A DNA stretch of 64,000 nt, taken from Ochotona curzoniae (Eukaryota > Chordata > Mammalia > Lagomorpha > Ochotonidae). Location of the stretch: the NCBI RefSeq assembly GCF_017591425.1, contig NW_024465777.1:5828001-5892000 (forward strand). The letters run 5' to 3'. This document shows positions 1 through 11,700 of this stretch, in pieces. Each line of letters begins with the position of its first letter. The first letter of the stretch is position 1. Made by a program: the position numbers and the translations under genes. The notes below the pieces were generated by a model, which ran no database searches, had not been told where the DNA came from, and was given only the letters and a program-made list of their open reading frames with translations.

Positions 1-183
1 TACTGCAGCCCTTGGAGGGAAGAGTGATGGCTCAGGAGCTGAGCTTCTGCCACCTACCTGGGAGTCTCTGGCCAGGCCCAGCTCCCGCCAGCAGCCGCAG
101 GAATTTGGGGAGTTGACCTGTAGACAGAATCGTGCCCTCTCTTTATCTCTCCTTCTCTGCCTTTCAAATAAATAAATACACAA
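1..183 (+). repeat. Old CSINE, cut by the window edge
   Basis: Only the 3' part is present, ending ctttcaaataaataaata. Confidence 0.7.
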
Positions 184-234
184 ATTATGTGCAGATAAAG
201 TTACATATTTTCTACTTGATTCAAAATACCATGG

Positions 235-533
235 GAGCCCAGCACGATAGCCTAGCGGCTAAAGTCCTCGCCTTGAACACCCCTGGGATCCTATATGGGG
301 ACTGGTTCTGGTCCTGACAGCTCCACTTCCCATCCGGCAGTGGAGGATGGCCTGAAGCCTTGGAACCCTGCACCCACGTGGGAAACCCAGAAAAGACTCC
401 AGGCTCCTGGCTTTGGACCAGCTCAATTCCAACCATTGTGGTCACTTGGGGAGTGAATCATCGGATGGAAGATCTTCCTCTCTGTCTCTCCTCTTCCTCT
501 GTATATCTATCTTTTCAATAAAAATAAATAAGT
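235..533 (+). mobile_element. CSINE, young type A
   Basis: Type A opening (gcctagcggctaaagtcc). The tRNA-derived A- and B-box region, TTGGGGAGTGAATCATCGGA body and AATAAA-rich tail are all present. Confidence 0.9.
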
Positions 534-607
534 AAATGTTATATAAATATATATAATAAATAGTACATTATACATAAACATATATAAAATACATATATAT
601 AAAGTAG
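534..607. repeat. AT-rich low-complexity stretch
   Basis: Imperfect TATATA/ATAAAT sequence follows the A-rich tail of the plus SINE at 235-533. Confidence 0.8.
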
Positions 608-893
608 GTTGAAGACTGCCATTGTAGTATAAGAAATTAAGGCTCTGCTGCAGCACTGGTTGGCTGCTCCACTTCTGATCCAGCTCCCTGTTAATGGTCT
701 AGGAAAGCAGCAGAGGCTGGCCCCAGTATTTGAGCTCCTGCACCCACATGAGAAACACAGAAGCTCCTGGCTCCTGGCTGAGCCCTGGCTGTTGAGGCCA
801 AAAGGAGAGCAAACCAGCAGATAGGATATTCTCTGTCTCTCCTCCTCTCTAACTTTTCCTTTCAAATAAAAAAAAAAAAAAAAAAAACCTTAA
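608..893 (+). repeat. Old CSINE with long A tail
   Basis: Diverged body (gctccacttctgatccagct) and a pure A tail of about 20. Confidence 0.8.
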
Positions 894-1480
894 AAAAGAA
901 AAAAAAATGCAGGTAAATGATTGTTGAGGTATGCAAAGCTGAGGGTTCCGGCGCTCTAATACCTTTCCTGTGACTTCCACTTTTGGAATAAAGAGGTCCC
1001 TGTGGTTCTTTCTTGGGAGCATCCCAGCATTTGCTCAGATGTTACAGATCTGCATGGCATGAGAACAGAAAACAGCCCCGGTGTTACGTGATCGGCGTCA
1101 GTGTTTTGGGTGGTAATTTTCCTGTAACGGCATCTCTTGGGGCTGCTAAGTGCTCGTCTTCTCCAGGGTGGATGGAAAAAAATGAAGATGATGTAACCAG
1201 AAAAAGACTCAGGGGCAGGAGAAGGGCCACAATAACAAGGAGATCCCAGCGTCCAAAAGGCATGTCAAGGTTTGAATAAATTTGTGTGATGACACCTGAT
1301 GGTGAAAGAAAGCTAAATTATAAAAAACAACAAACTACTGTCCCAAACAGGCAAGCACATGGGCACCTAAGGTTATAGATGAAATATTATAAGTAGGTAT
1401 CTTATGGCATCTGTGCAGCTCAGCCAGGACTACCTGAGCCCTCCAGAAACGTGTCAATGGCTGGGGACTTTTTTTTTTTA
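894..1480. other. Unique intergenic sequence
   Basis: No gene or repeat recognised. Confidence 0.4.
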
Positions 1481-1800
1481 AAGATTTATTTTTATTGCAA
1501 AGTCAGATATAAAGAGAGGAGAAGAAACAGAGAGGAAGATCTTTCATCTGCTGGATCACTTCCCAAGTGGCCAGAATGGGCTGGTACTAACCTGATCCGA
1601 AGCCAGGAGCCTGAGGTGTTTTCTGGGTCTCCCACACGGGTGCAGGGTCCCAAGGCTTTGGGCCACCCTCGACTGCCTTCCCAGGCCACAAGCAGGGAAC
1701 TGGAAGGGAGGTGGGGCCACTGGGATTAAAACCAGCGCCCATATAGATCCTTGTGTGTGTAAGGCGAACACTTTAGCCAGTAGGTAACTGCGCCTGGCCC
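1481..1800 (-). mobile_element. CSINE, nearly full length
   Basis: Begins aagatttatttttattgcaa and ends ctgcgcctggccc. Confidence 0.88.
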
Positions 1801-1805
1801 AGGAA

Positions 1806-2003
1806 CTTTTTTTTTAAAGGTGTTTTTGTTTATTCCAAAGCCAGAGTGAGAAAGATCTTAAACCTACTGATTCATTCCCAAAATGCCTACAAAAGCCAGA
1901 GTTAGACCAAGCTAAATCTAGGAACCAGGAACTCAAACTAGTCTGACACATGGGTAGCAGAGACCCCAGTACTTGGGCCATCAAATCAGCAGAGACAAGT
2001 CAC
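1806..2003 (-). repeat. Old CSINE, degraded
   Basis: Diverged body interrupted at its 5' side by the GATA/CAGA repeat. Confidence 0.6.
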
Positions 2004-2062
2004 TAGATAGATAGATGATAGATAGATAGACAGACAGACACACACAGACAGGTAGACAGATC
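2004..2062 (+). repeat. (GATA)/(CAGA) microsatellite
   Basis: Mixed GATA and CAGA tetramers replace the 5' end of the old minus SINE before it. Confidence 0.9.
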
Positions 2063-2064
2063 CA

Positions 2065-2408
2065 ATCTGAGGTGCTAACACCATGGTAAATCAACCATCT
2101 GCAATGCTAGCATCCCACTTGGGTGCTGGATGGAGTCCAAGCTGTTCTACCTACAATCCAGCTCCCTGCTAATGTGCTGGGCAAGTGAAGGAAGATAGCC
2201 CAAGTACAGGGGCCTCTGCCACCCAAATGGGAGACGTGAACAAAGCTAGGAGCTAGCTTCAGACCAGCCCAACTACAGCTGCTACAGTCATTTGGGGAGT
2301 GAACCAGCAGATAGAAGATGACTTTTCTCTTTTTTTCTCTCTCTCTCCGTTTCTGTTTCTCTCTCTCCTTCTTTCTGTCTCTCTTTAGCTCTTTCAAATA
2401 CATTTACA
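2065..2408 (+). repeat. Old CSINE
   Basis: Contains cccacttgggtgctggatgg, a long CT-rich block and a caaatacat tail. Confidence 0.75.
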
Positions 2409-2444
2409 ATATGATTATCAATTTTCAGGAAATAACATAAATTC

Positions 2445-2850
2445 CTACAAATCAATAACTTACAAACCCAAAAGAAAAATGCACCAAAGGAGGAACAGGC
2501 AATTCACAGATGAAAACGCATGAATGACCAAAAATGATAAAAAACACAATCGACATATCAGCAAATCAGGAGCCCACATTAACACAATCACCCAGCAGAT
2601 TGGAAAAGATCCAAATGCGTTCATTCCAAGTACGGAGCAGGATGTCGAACAATGGAAAGTCATTCCACCATAAAGGAGGGGATAACTGGAACCGTTATTT
2701 TGGAAAGTGATTTCATAGGAACCTTGAGAATGTGCATCCTTCCTCAGGATACACCGAGACACTTGATCCCAGATATCAGGCAACATACACGTGTACACTT
2801 CTACAACGTCACCCTCTTCATAGCTTACAACATGGATATCACCTGAGACA
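2445..2850 (+). mobile_element. LINE-1 fragment (old L1M type), ORF2 3' part
   Basis: AGGAACAGGCAATTCACAGA, CCAGCAGATTGG and CATAGCTTACAACATGG follow the order of mammalian L1 ORF2. Numerous indels rule out coding. Confidence 0.75.
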
Positions 2851-2879
2851 CATAATATAAGCTTAAAAGGCAGAAAGTG

Positions 2880-3213
2880 GGGCCTGGCACGGTGGCCTAG
2901 CAGCTAAAGTCATCACCTTGAACATGCCGGGATACCACATGGGCACTGGTTCTAATTCCGGCAGCTCCACTTCCCATCCAGCTCCCTGCCTGTGGCCTGG
3001 GAAAGCAGTTGAGGACGGCCCAAAGCCTTGGGACCCTGCACCATGTGGGAGACCTGGAAGAAGTTCCTGGATCCTGGCTTTGGATCGGTTCAGCCCTAGC
3101 TTTTGCGGTCACTTGGGGAGTGAATGAGCAGATCAATGATCTTCCTCTCTGTCTCCCCTCCTCTCTGCATATCTGACTTTGCAATAAAAATAAATAAATC
3201 TTAAAAAAAAAAG
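2880..3213 (+). mobile_element. CSINE, type A
   Basis: Full length, inserted next to the L1 fragment; tail caataaaaataaataaatctt. Confidence 0.92.
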
Positions 3214-3261
3214 GCAGAAAGATAAACACAGCGTAACAATTTCTTCAGGCTTTTAAACATA

Positions 3262-3550
3262 CAGCCAGTGTTTTGGTGCAGCAGGTTAAGCTGCAACACT
3301 AATATACCACTTGCAACACTGGTATATCATATCAGAGTGCTGCTTGTGTCCTGGTTGCTTCACTACAATTCAGCTCTCTGCTAATGTGCCTGGGAAAGCA
3401 GTGGAGGATGGTCCAAGTGTGTGGGACCCCCGCATCCACGTAGGAGACCCAGATAGAGTTTTGAGTTCCTGGTTTTGGCTTGACCCAGACATGGCTGTTG
3501 TGGCCATTGATGGAGTAAACCAGCAGACAGAAGATTCTCTCTCACCACAC
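3262..3550 (+). repeat. Old CSINE
   Basis: Head ttttggtgcagcaggttaag; no A tail remains. Confidence 0.7.
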
Positions 3551-3732
3551 ACTCATCCAGACATTAGTACATAAAGACAAATTCAGGATATGATAACTTC
3601 TGGAGAGAGGGTGAGAGGCAGATGAGCCAAAGCACAGGAGGTTATCACACCTAACACGGTCCAATTAACTCAGCAGTAGCTACATGGATATCTGTAACAC
3701 AACTTTATGTATGTACTTTTATTTGAAAAGCA

Positions 3733-4058
3733 GAAAGAGCAGTAGCCCAGTGGCTAAATCTTCTCTTTGCATGTGCAGGGATCCCATACAGTTGCTGGTT
3801 TGTGTCCCGGATATTCCATTTCCCTTCCAGCTCCCTGCTTGTGGCCTGGAAAAGCAGTGGGGGACAGCCCAAAGCCTTGGGACCTTGCACTTGTCTGGGA
3901 GATGTGGAAGAGGCTCCTGGTTCTTGGGTTCAGATTGGCTCAGCTCTGGCCATGGCAGACGCTTGGGGAGCAGATCAGTGAATGGAAGATCTTCCTCTCT
4001 GTCTCCTTCTTTTTGTATATCTGCCTTTCCATAAAAATGAATAAATCATAAAAAAAAA
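3733..4058 (+). mobile_element. CSINE, intermediate type
   Basis: Its tail seeded the 400-bp purine microsatellite. Confidence 0.88.
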
Positions 4059-4059
4059 T

Positions 4060-4233
4060 GAAAGGAAGGAAGGAAGGAAGGAAGGAAGGAAGGAAGGAAG
4101 GGAGGGAGGAAAGGAAGGAAGGAAGGAAGGAAGGAAGGAAGGAAGGAAGGAAGGAAGGAAGGAAGGAAGGAAGGAAGGAAGGAAAGGAAGGAAAGGAAGG
4201 AAAGAAGGAAGGAAGGAAGGAAGGAAGGAAGGA

Positions 4234-4320
<87 letters not shown>

Positions 4321-4455
4321 GAAGGAAGGAAGGAAAGAAGGAAGGAAAGAAAAGAAAAGAAAAGAAAAGAAAAGAAAAGAAAAGAAAAGAAAAGAAAAGG
4401 AAAGGAAAGAAAAGAAAAGGAAAAAAGAAGGAAAAAGAGAGGGAAAGAAAGAAAA
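4060..4455 (+). repeat. 400-bp pure-purine microsatellite (GGAA/GAAA/GAAAA)
   Basis: An almost uninterrupted purine run shifts from (GGAA)n to (GAAA)n to (GAAAA)n blocks, starting directly in the A-rich tail of the plus SINE at 3733-4058. The long frames on both strands are artefacts of the repeat. Confidence 0.95.
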
Positions 4456-4566
4456 GCAGAAAGAGCTCTTCCATCTGGTTCACTATCCCTCACACCCACA
4501 GAAGCCAAGAGTGGGAATTCCACGCGGGTGCAGGAACCTACGTACTAAGGCCGTTGCTGGGAGCAG
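4455..4566 (-). repeat. CSINE fragment
   Basis: gagctcttccatctggttcac after the microsatellite is a minus body piece. Confidence 0.5.
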
Positions 4567-5062
4567 GCATCAGTAGCGAGCTGGCAATGGCGAGCAGAGT
4601 GCTCTGACAGGAGATATAGGCACGGGAAGCAGTGCCAAATGCCTGCCCCTTTGTGCATGATACTCATGTTTTCCATGTGTATGTGAGCCCCCACCTGTCA
4701 CATTCCGGCTCTGCTCCTTCCTTTTTTGGCCCACTTTGCCCCTCTGCCTCTCTTTATGTAGTACCCACCATGAGGACAACGCTGTCCACTGCCCAGCCAC
4801 ATCCCGGCCTGACCGACCAAGCAGGCTCTTGGACAGTTGTCGTGGGAAGGGTCTCTGCGGTGGGCATGGTGTGACATGGATGGGGTGCTGGGAGATACGT
4901 GTGGGAGCACGTGGCAGGACTTCCATATGTTGCCTGCAGGGATGTGTGCTCGGGCTGCGGCCACACTGTGCACAGGCACAGGCCATCAGTTTGTGATGTG
5001 CATGTATGTATGTGTGTGGGTGCGTGAGTGACAAGGGTCTGTTATGTGTTAAGCCTGTCTTT
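4567..5062. other. Unique intergenic sequence with a short TG-rich patch
   Basis: Nothing coding recognised; a GTATGTATGTGTGTGGG patch lies near 5005. Confidence 0.4.
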
Positions 5063-5394
5063 TTTTAAGATTTATTTATTTTTATTGGAAAGTCAGACAT
5101 ACAGAAAGGAGGAGAGACAGAGAAAGATCCTCTGTCCGATGATTCACTCCCCAAGCGGCTGCAACAGCTGGAGCTGAGCCAATCTGAAGCCAGGAGCCAG
5201 GAACCAAGAGCTTCTTCGGGTCTCCCATGCGGGTACAGGGTCCCAAATACCTGGGCCATCCTCGACTGCTCTCCCAGGCCACAAGCAGGGAGCTGGATGG
5301 GAAGCAGGGCTGCCGAGACTAGAACCAGCACCCATATGGGATCCCAGGCATGCAAGGTAAGGACTTTAACCACTACGCTATCACGCCGGTGCCC
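5063..5394 (-). mobile_element. CSINE, type B
   Basis: Full length; right end ttaaccactacgctatcacg marks type B. Confidence 0.92.
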
Positions 5395-7979
5395 AAGCCT
5401 GGTGTTTTCTGGGGGTGATGAGATGTGTTTGCAAGGGGGTAGGGTACTGTGTGTTGGTGAGTATGTGCTGTGTGCGAGGTAAGGGGGCTGTCTGTCCATG
5501 GCAGGGTGCAGGGGTGGGGGGTATGTCAGGCAGAATGTGGCTCTGAGCAGCCTTTTGGAGCCAATGGCACAGGTGGACCCCCTGCCTGGGTCACCAAGCC
5601 TCTTACCTGAGAAACAGCGGGGGCCACTGGTAGTGGGCAGGGCTGCCCCAGGAGCTGCAGAGCGGGCGGGGGAACCAGAGGAGACAGGCCCAGGTGCGTG
5701 ACTCACTGCAATCTGACAGTAGCAGGAAGAAAGCCTGAGGCGGCCAGGAAGCCAGCTCATTAGGTGGGGCCCCAATTCTAAGATCCAGCCACATTGAGCT
5801 GGCTGTGACCCAGGTGAGCTCCTGTGGGAGACTGGCCCAGGAGGGAGAAACCAGGCATTTGTCTGACAGCGAGAAGGTCCCAGCCCTGACCTCAGGAGTC
5901 CTAGTTGGATGGGGTGAGGGGGGCAAGTCAGCCCTGTCCTCAGGAGCTGGGTGGCAAATCCAGTGAGCTGACCAGTGAGAACACCCAGAGACACCCTCAG
6001 AAAACTGCCCTGGCTGAGGGAAGTGCACAGCCAGGTTCGCCCACAAGAGACCACCACCCACTGCCCACAGCTGTCCCCGACCCTGGGCTTACCAGCTTCA
6101 CCAACGCCCAACTGTTAAGCAAGAGAAAAATCCAGCCTTCCGAAGCCCTCTCAGGCCTCGAGGGAGCCAGCCAGCCCCACCCCTGCACGCCCAGTCTGAG
6201 GGAGGAGGTAAGCCTTTGCTCATTTCCAAAGCAAAGGATCACGGTTCTAGAAAAATCCCAGCATCATACCCAGAGCTGTGCCAGCTCAGCTGTTAAGGGG
6301 TGGCACTGCTTGCCCTGATGGGAAGAACACAAGCCACCCGTGGACAAGATGAGGCAGCCAGGGCTGAGAGAAATTTCAAGATTCACACAGGCCTTGCTAT
6401 TCATGGGGCAGACTGGACAGGAATCTAGTCTGTGACCCCGTTCTATGCCGCAGGAGGCAGTGCAAGCCCATACAGGAAATGCTGTGCAGGCTCACAGAGC
6501 GAGTGGCAAAGTAGAGGGCCAAACCCCAGGGCTTGCTGCAGTGCTGCCTGCCTCCAGCAGGGAGCAAATGAATCTGATGTGCCAGGCCAGGGCCCTAGGA
6601 GAGGAAAAGCCCTGAGGCTCCACTCTCAGAGCAGGTCCAGACCTATCGGCATCCCCAGTGCCCTTCCTGCGGGGACACCCAGGCTGGAGGCAGGAAACAG
6701 CTGAGAAGCCACACCCAAACCATGGGGGAGTGCAGCTGGCTGGCCAGGCCCAAGATGTAGGATTTCATTTCTAACGCACAGCTTCCATTTTCTCCATGTT
6801 AAGGTGAGGTTTGGGGCTGGAGTCGCTGGCTGTGGGACCAGCAATCAGCTGGCTAACTTCTTCACTCCCGGGCGTGGAGTCTCCCAGGAGCCAGTGATGG
6901 CTGGCTGCATGGCAGGGGCCTCCATGACCCACAGCAAAGCACGGCAAGAGGAGAGGCGCACTTGCCCAGCCTCTCCCTCACTTCCCAGCAGGCCCCTCTG
7001 AACCAGGGAGCTCCATTCAGCTTAGCCACAGGTGAAGGGGACGGTACTGCCCCCACAGCCCCGCTCTCCGGGCCCAGCCAGAAGATCACAGGAAAGACGG
7101 CGCTGAGCGAAGCTGAGAAAGGGCTGCGGTCACTGCTCATCTTCTGGCTCTGTGAGTCGAACATGCCAGGAAGAAAACCGGAGACTTTGGTCTCTCTGTG
7201 CAAATATGATGTTCTGACAAACCCAAATCCCTTGATGTGACTTTTATCATCTCCCTGGTCTCAGTCAGCTCAGGTGCAGGCTTTGGGTCAGCAAAGGAGG
7301 CCCACTGCCATGAAAAGCTGATGCGCTGACCCCTCTAGGCGCTGACCCTGAACTGACTCTACACAGGCTGTTCCCTCTGGCTGCAATATTTTCCTCAAAT
7401 CCAACCCAATCTGAACCAGCCCATCTAGCTGTCCCCAGCTTTCTCCTTTTCTTCTTTGCCTACAGAACTGGATTAGATACAGCTGATGCCCAGACCCAAG
7501 GAAACAGACTTGGTCTGCGGCCTTTGCTGCATTCTCAGCCACACTGACTATTAGAAGTGCCCCCTGTGACACACTTGTGGCCAGTGACTTCTGGGAAAAA
7601 GCCTGCTTCCCAGATAACCATGAAGGGTGTGGACCTGCCACTGGGAGACTATGTGCCTTCCAGACCGGGAGCGGCCCAGCAGAGCCCACACTCTCCCTCA
7701 TGCCTCTCCCCGAGGCCTGGTCCCATCTCTCAGAGCAAGTGGGACATCTGAGCAGGATATAAACTGGAGGTTTTCCTGCATTTCAAACAGTGCTTGCCTT
7801 GCCCACAGAAGTCACTGCCCTCCACCACTCCCACGCATCACGTTGACCTCCCTCCAGAGCTGCTGCAGGATCGCACCCTCCACGCAGCACATGAAGACAC
7901 TAGGGCTCAACAAGCAAACCTTAAGAAATCAGGTCTGTCTAGCACACCTTTGAATGACACCTGAGGGAGAGTACATCCA
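5395..7979. other. Unique intergenic sequence downstream of DNAJC8
   Basis: About 2.6 kb free of SINEs and moderately GC-rich. In human the next gene in this direction is PTAFR, transcribed the same way as DNAJC8, so a non-coding 5' PTAFR exon or promoter could lie here. I see no sequence proof. Confidence 0.3.
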
Positions 7980-7996
7980 GGACTTCAGTATAAAAT

Positions 7997-8002
7997 TTTA
8001 TT
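7997..8002 (-). terminator. DNAJC8: DNAJC8 polyadenylation signal AATAAA
   Basis: TTTATT on the plus strand reads AATAAA in the gene's direction. Cleavage is expected 10-25 bases further on, near 7975-7987. Confidence 0.75.
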
Positions 8003-8152
8003 TTACATAAAGAATCTTACTACTAGTGAAAGCAGACAGGCTAGGACACAATGGGACTGGATGGAGGATGGCTAGCTCTTTGGAAAGTGAACAGGCTTAG
8101 GTGGCTGAGCGTCATGCCACTGATTGGTCAGTGAGATGGGAGGAGGGGCCAG

Positions 8153-8166
8153 ACACCAGGGGGCAC
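8153..8166 (+). promoter_or_regulatory. Strong CTCF-type motif in the DNAJC8 3' UTR
   Basis: ACACCAGGGGGCAC fits the CTCF core in plus orientation, so it faces the minus-strand motif at 17.0 kb. Confidence 0.55.
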
Positions 8167-8663
8167 AAGGGCATCAAATAACCATACTCTCTGCCCACTC
8201 TGCCTTCCTGTGACCTGGGTGGGCTTTAGAAGCAAGTGACCAAAGCGAGGAGCCTTCCTGAGGCAGCCCAGGCTCGTCACGTGACACCACTGTCAGCAGG
8301 CTGTTCAATGGGATGACCTCCACAGTGTACACACAGCTTTCTAACCATCACATCCATCACGCGCGGTGGAGTACAAAACATTAAGTTACAGGCGTTGGGG
8401 AAGAAGGCAGCACCTGGGGGTACTTTCCAGTCCTGGGTGTTCTAGGGGTCCGGGAGGAAAGGGAGAAGGTCTTTTTTTTAAACTGAGCCCCTCATTTTAA
8501 TGTACAAAAGAATTACTCTGATTGATAGTAAATTATATTGAAAACAAAATGAACTAAAAAGCAAACACTACTCTATGTTGGGGTGGAAAGGGGAGAAAAG
8601 AATGAGTCCTTCGAAGCAGGGGGGAAACGGCGAGGGAGGGTCCATGGCCGTGACCCCAGGTGG

Positions 8664-8786
8664 TCACTCACGCTGCTCCATTTTTACTTTCGGTGGTCTC
8701 AGGAAGGTCCGGTTTTTCTTCTCTTTCTTCCCCTTGGTGTTTGCTTGGAAGTTTCGCCAACTGTCCACACGCCCATCTCGACTCTC
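8664..8786 (-). CDS. DNAJC8: DNAJC8 exon 9 (residues 214-253 and stop)
   Basis: The last coding exon starts after acceptor ctcttag and ends with KVKMEQRE then TGA. A Lys-rich patch (KGKKEKKNR) near the C-terminus is a plausible nuclear localisation element. Confidence 0.96.
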   Translation of the reverse strand, partial: ESRDGRVDSWRNFQANTKGKKEKKNRTFLRPPKVKMEQRE

Positions 8787-11700
8787 CTAAGAGCAAATGA
8801 AGTGTGGGGTGAGGAGAGCAGTGACCAGGAGGAGGGGCCTGAGCCTGCCCGCTCAGCCACTCTCCTGCTGCACGGCCCAGGCCAGCCCCACAATGAAGTT
8901 CCACAGCAAGTGGAATAGAGCAGGGCCGCCCACCTACTTCCACGGTGCTGCAGAGTGCCACACAAGCCTGAGACTGCAGGATGTGTCACAGGCTCAAAGA
9001 GGGCACACTGAGAAACACCACCACACAAGGAGGTCCTGCTTGCTCAGCATCACCAAAGGTTGACTATAGCATGGGCTGCTAGTGCTGATGTTCAGAGGGG
9101 CTAAATCCTGTTTCCAAAGCCAGGCAGAGAGCCAGTGGGCCAGCCCTGCTGACAGCTACACCCTTCTGCTGACCCCCAAACCCACAAAGCATGCCCCAAA
9201 GCCAGGCAGCATCTGAGAACGGTGTGGAGGGGGCAATTAGGATCTCGACCTCAGACTCATCTCCAAGGGGTTACCTCTCCCAGGTTCACTCTCTTCAAAT
9301 AAGAAGTGAGACAAAACCAGTCATCAACACTGATACTCCAAGATTCAAATCCTACAAAAGACCAAATGTCACCCCAATCTAGAAACTGGCCAAAACCCTG
9401 AAGCTTATAACCAGAATATCTAAGAAGAATCAAATCCAAATAAGTTTCCCTTTAGACAGTACATGGGGTCATAAGAACCTTGGTTTTGGGCCCGGCGCCG
9501 TGGCGCAGTGGTTAAAGTCCTCGCCTTGCATGCCCCGGGATCCCATATGGGTGCCAGTTCTAATCCCGGCAGTCCCGCTTCCCATCCAGCTCCCTGCCTG
9601 TGGCCTGGGAAAGCAGTCAAGGACGGCCCAAAGCTTTGGGACCCTGCACCCATGTGGGAGACCCGGAAGAGGCTCCTGGCTTCGGATTGGCATAGCATCC
9701 GCCACTGTGCTCGCTTGGGGAGTAAATCATCGGACAGAAGATCTTCCTCTCTGTCTCTCCTCTCTGTTTATCCGCCTTTCCAATAAAAATAAAATAAATC
9801 TTAAAAAAAAAAAAAAAAGAACCTTGGTTTCCACTAACTGCCCTCCGGGCAGGGGCTGCTGCGTGCTCACCTACGTGAAACGGTGACCCACTTTTCTTGA
9901 GTCTGCTTGGCGGCTGTGCCTACTACGCACAACACGTCCCGTCAGATCCACACGCCCTGGCCGAGGCCACGCCAAGACCAGGATTGTGCCCTACAGCTCC
10001 TTCCCCCCAGAAGCGCTCTGGTTGTTTACTCCAGTCAAGCATACAAAGACCCAAGACTAGATTCCCTGGTTCTGGAACCAGTTCTGTCCATCCTGGAGAC
10101 TTACCTCAAAGTTCTTCTGCCACTCCCTCTCTCGTTTGGCCTTCTCTTGAGCTTCAATCTCTTCTTCCCTCTGTCGTTTCCTGGAGGGAAATCCAAAGCA
10201 TAGTTTCACAGGACGCGGGGGGTTTGTGTTAGCCCTGCGAGGTACAGGAACTCCGCACAGAAGCAGGTCCTGGGGGCAACCTACAAACAAGGCTGCCTAG
10301 AGCAGGCTCAAAGCCTCCTCATGAAGGTCCCATTCTAGATTTGGGCAAAGACAGCCAAGGTCACCCAAGCCCAGTGAACAAACATAAGTTTGGGGCCTTG
10401 GACAGAGCGCAGCAAGGTAAAAAACACTTTATTTCACAAAAATGATTGTAACAGCCCAGATTCTTGCTCAACAAGATCTCTGTACAAAACCCCATCCCAA
10501 GGGCAGCAGCTGGGTTGCTGCCTGGGACACCTGCTCTAGGCAAAGCACCTGAGTTCAAGCCCTGGCCTCAATTCTGAGTGCAGCTCCCTGCCACGGTGCA
10601 CCCTGCGAGGCAACAGCTGATGCTCACAGGACGTAGCTCCCTGCACCCACTTGGAAGACCCAGGTGGTGTGCCTGGCTCCTGGCTGCAGTCTGGCACAAC
10701 TCTGGCCATCTGTGGGAATTTGGAGAAACAGCCAGTGGAAGAAAAGATCTCTCGGCTTTTTAAACAAATTTTTTAAAATAAAGAAACTTCAAAATAAACA
10801 AACAAACAAACAAAAACTATTTCAAAACAAGGACATTTCACACAACTAAAAAAATCTGGTCATTGGGCCCGAGCGTGACAGCACAATGGTTAAGGTCCTT
10901 GCCTTGAACACTCCGGGATCCCATATGGGCGCTAGTTCTAATCCCGGCAGCCCCGTTTCCCATCCAGCTTCCTGCTTGTGGCCTGGGAAGGCAGTCAAGG
11001 ACGGCCCAAAGCCTTGGGGCCCTGAACCCACGTGGGATACCCGGAAAGAAGCTCCTGGCTCCTGGCTTCAGAGCAGCACAGCACCGGCCATTGCGGTCAC
11101 TTGGGGAGTAAATCATCAGCTGGAAGATCTTCCTCTCTGTCTCTCCTCCTCTCTGTACATCTGCTTTTCCACTAAAATAAATGAATCTTTTTTTAAAAAT
11201 CTGGTTATTGCTAAATAACTGACAACGTGAAATTGCAGAAATCCTTGGCATTTGTGGCCACCAAGGGAGCGCCTGCTTCCGAGCGGTGACCCTCTCCTAA
11301 GTGTCCACTGTGCACAGCCCGGGTACTTGGCAGAGCACTGGTTCCCAGGCTCTGGTTTCGATCACTCTGCCAACTTCACGCCACACAGCCCTCCTGGGGG
11401 TGCTGCTCCATAGGGACAGGAAATACTATTCAGTATTTCCCAGAAGGCACAGAAAACTTGTGAGTTTCATGATGGAGCAGCTGGCTGTTTCACTAACTAC
11501 TTGAGAGCGTCTCTGCAATGACGCACTGCCCAATTCCGTTATCATGTTCATCCGGTTTTGAGGCATGGGATGGCGTTTGGCAGAGCAGTGAAGATGCCAC
11601 TTGAGACGCCCACATCCCATCCCACAGTGTCTGGTTCAGCCACCACTGTCCTCTGCTCCAGCCTCCTGCCAGTGTACACTCTGGGAGGCAGCGGGCGACG

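Larger units (their letters stand above)
7980..8663 (-). other. DNAJC8: DNAJC8 3' untranslated region
   Basis: About 0.68 kb of SINE-free sequence follows the stop and runs to a canonical AATAAA. It includes a strong CTCF-like motif at 8153-8166. Freedom from repeats fits an exonic 3' UTR; the end point is inferred from the poly(A) signal. Confidence 0.8.

Noticed and set aside
3975..4576. Long Lys/Arg/Glu and Ser/Phe/Leu frames on both strands
   Set aside because: They are translations of the GGAA/GAAA microsatellite.
5065..6111. 348-codon minus frame
   Set aside because: It combines an antisense SINE with unique sequence; no conserved domain and no splice or start evidence.
9489..9560. 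tRNA-like A- and B-box sequences
   Set aside because: They belong to tRNA-derived SINE heads, with no complete cloverleaf or 3' acceptor stem; not functional tRNA genes.
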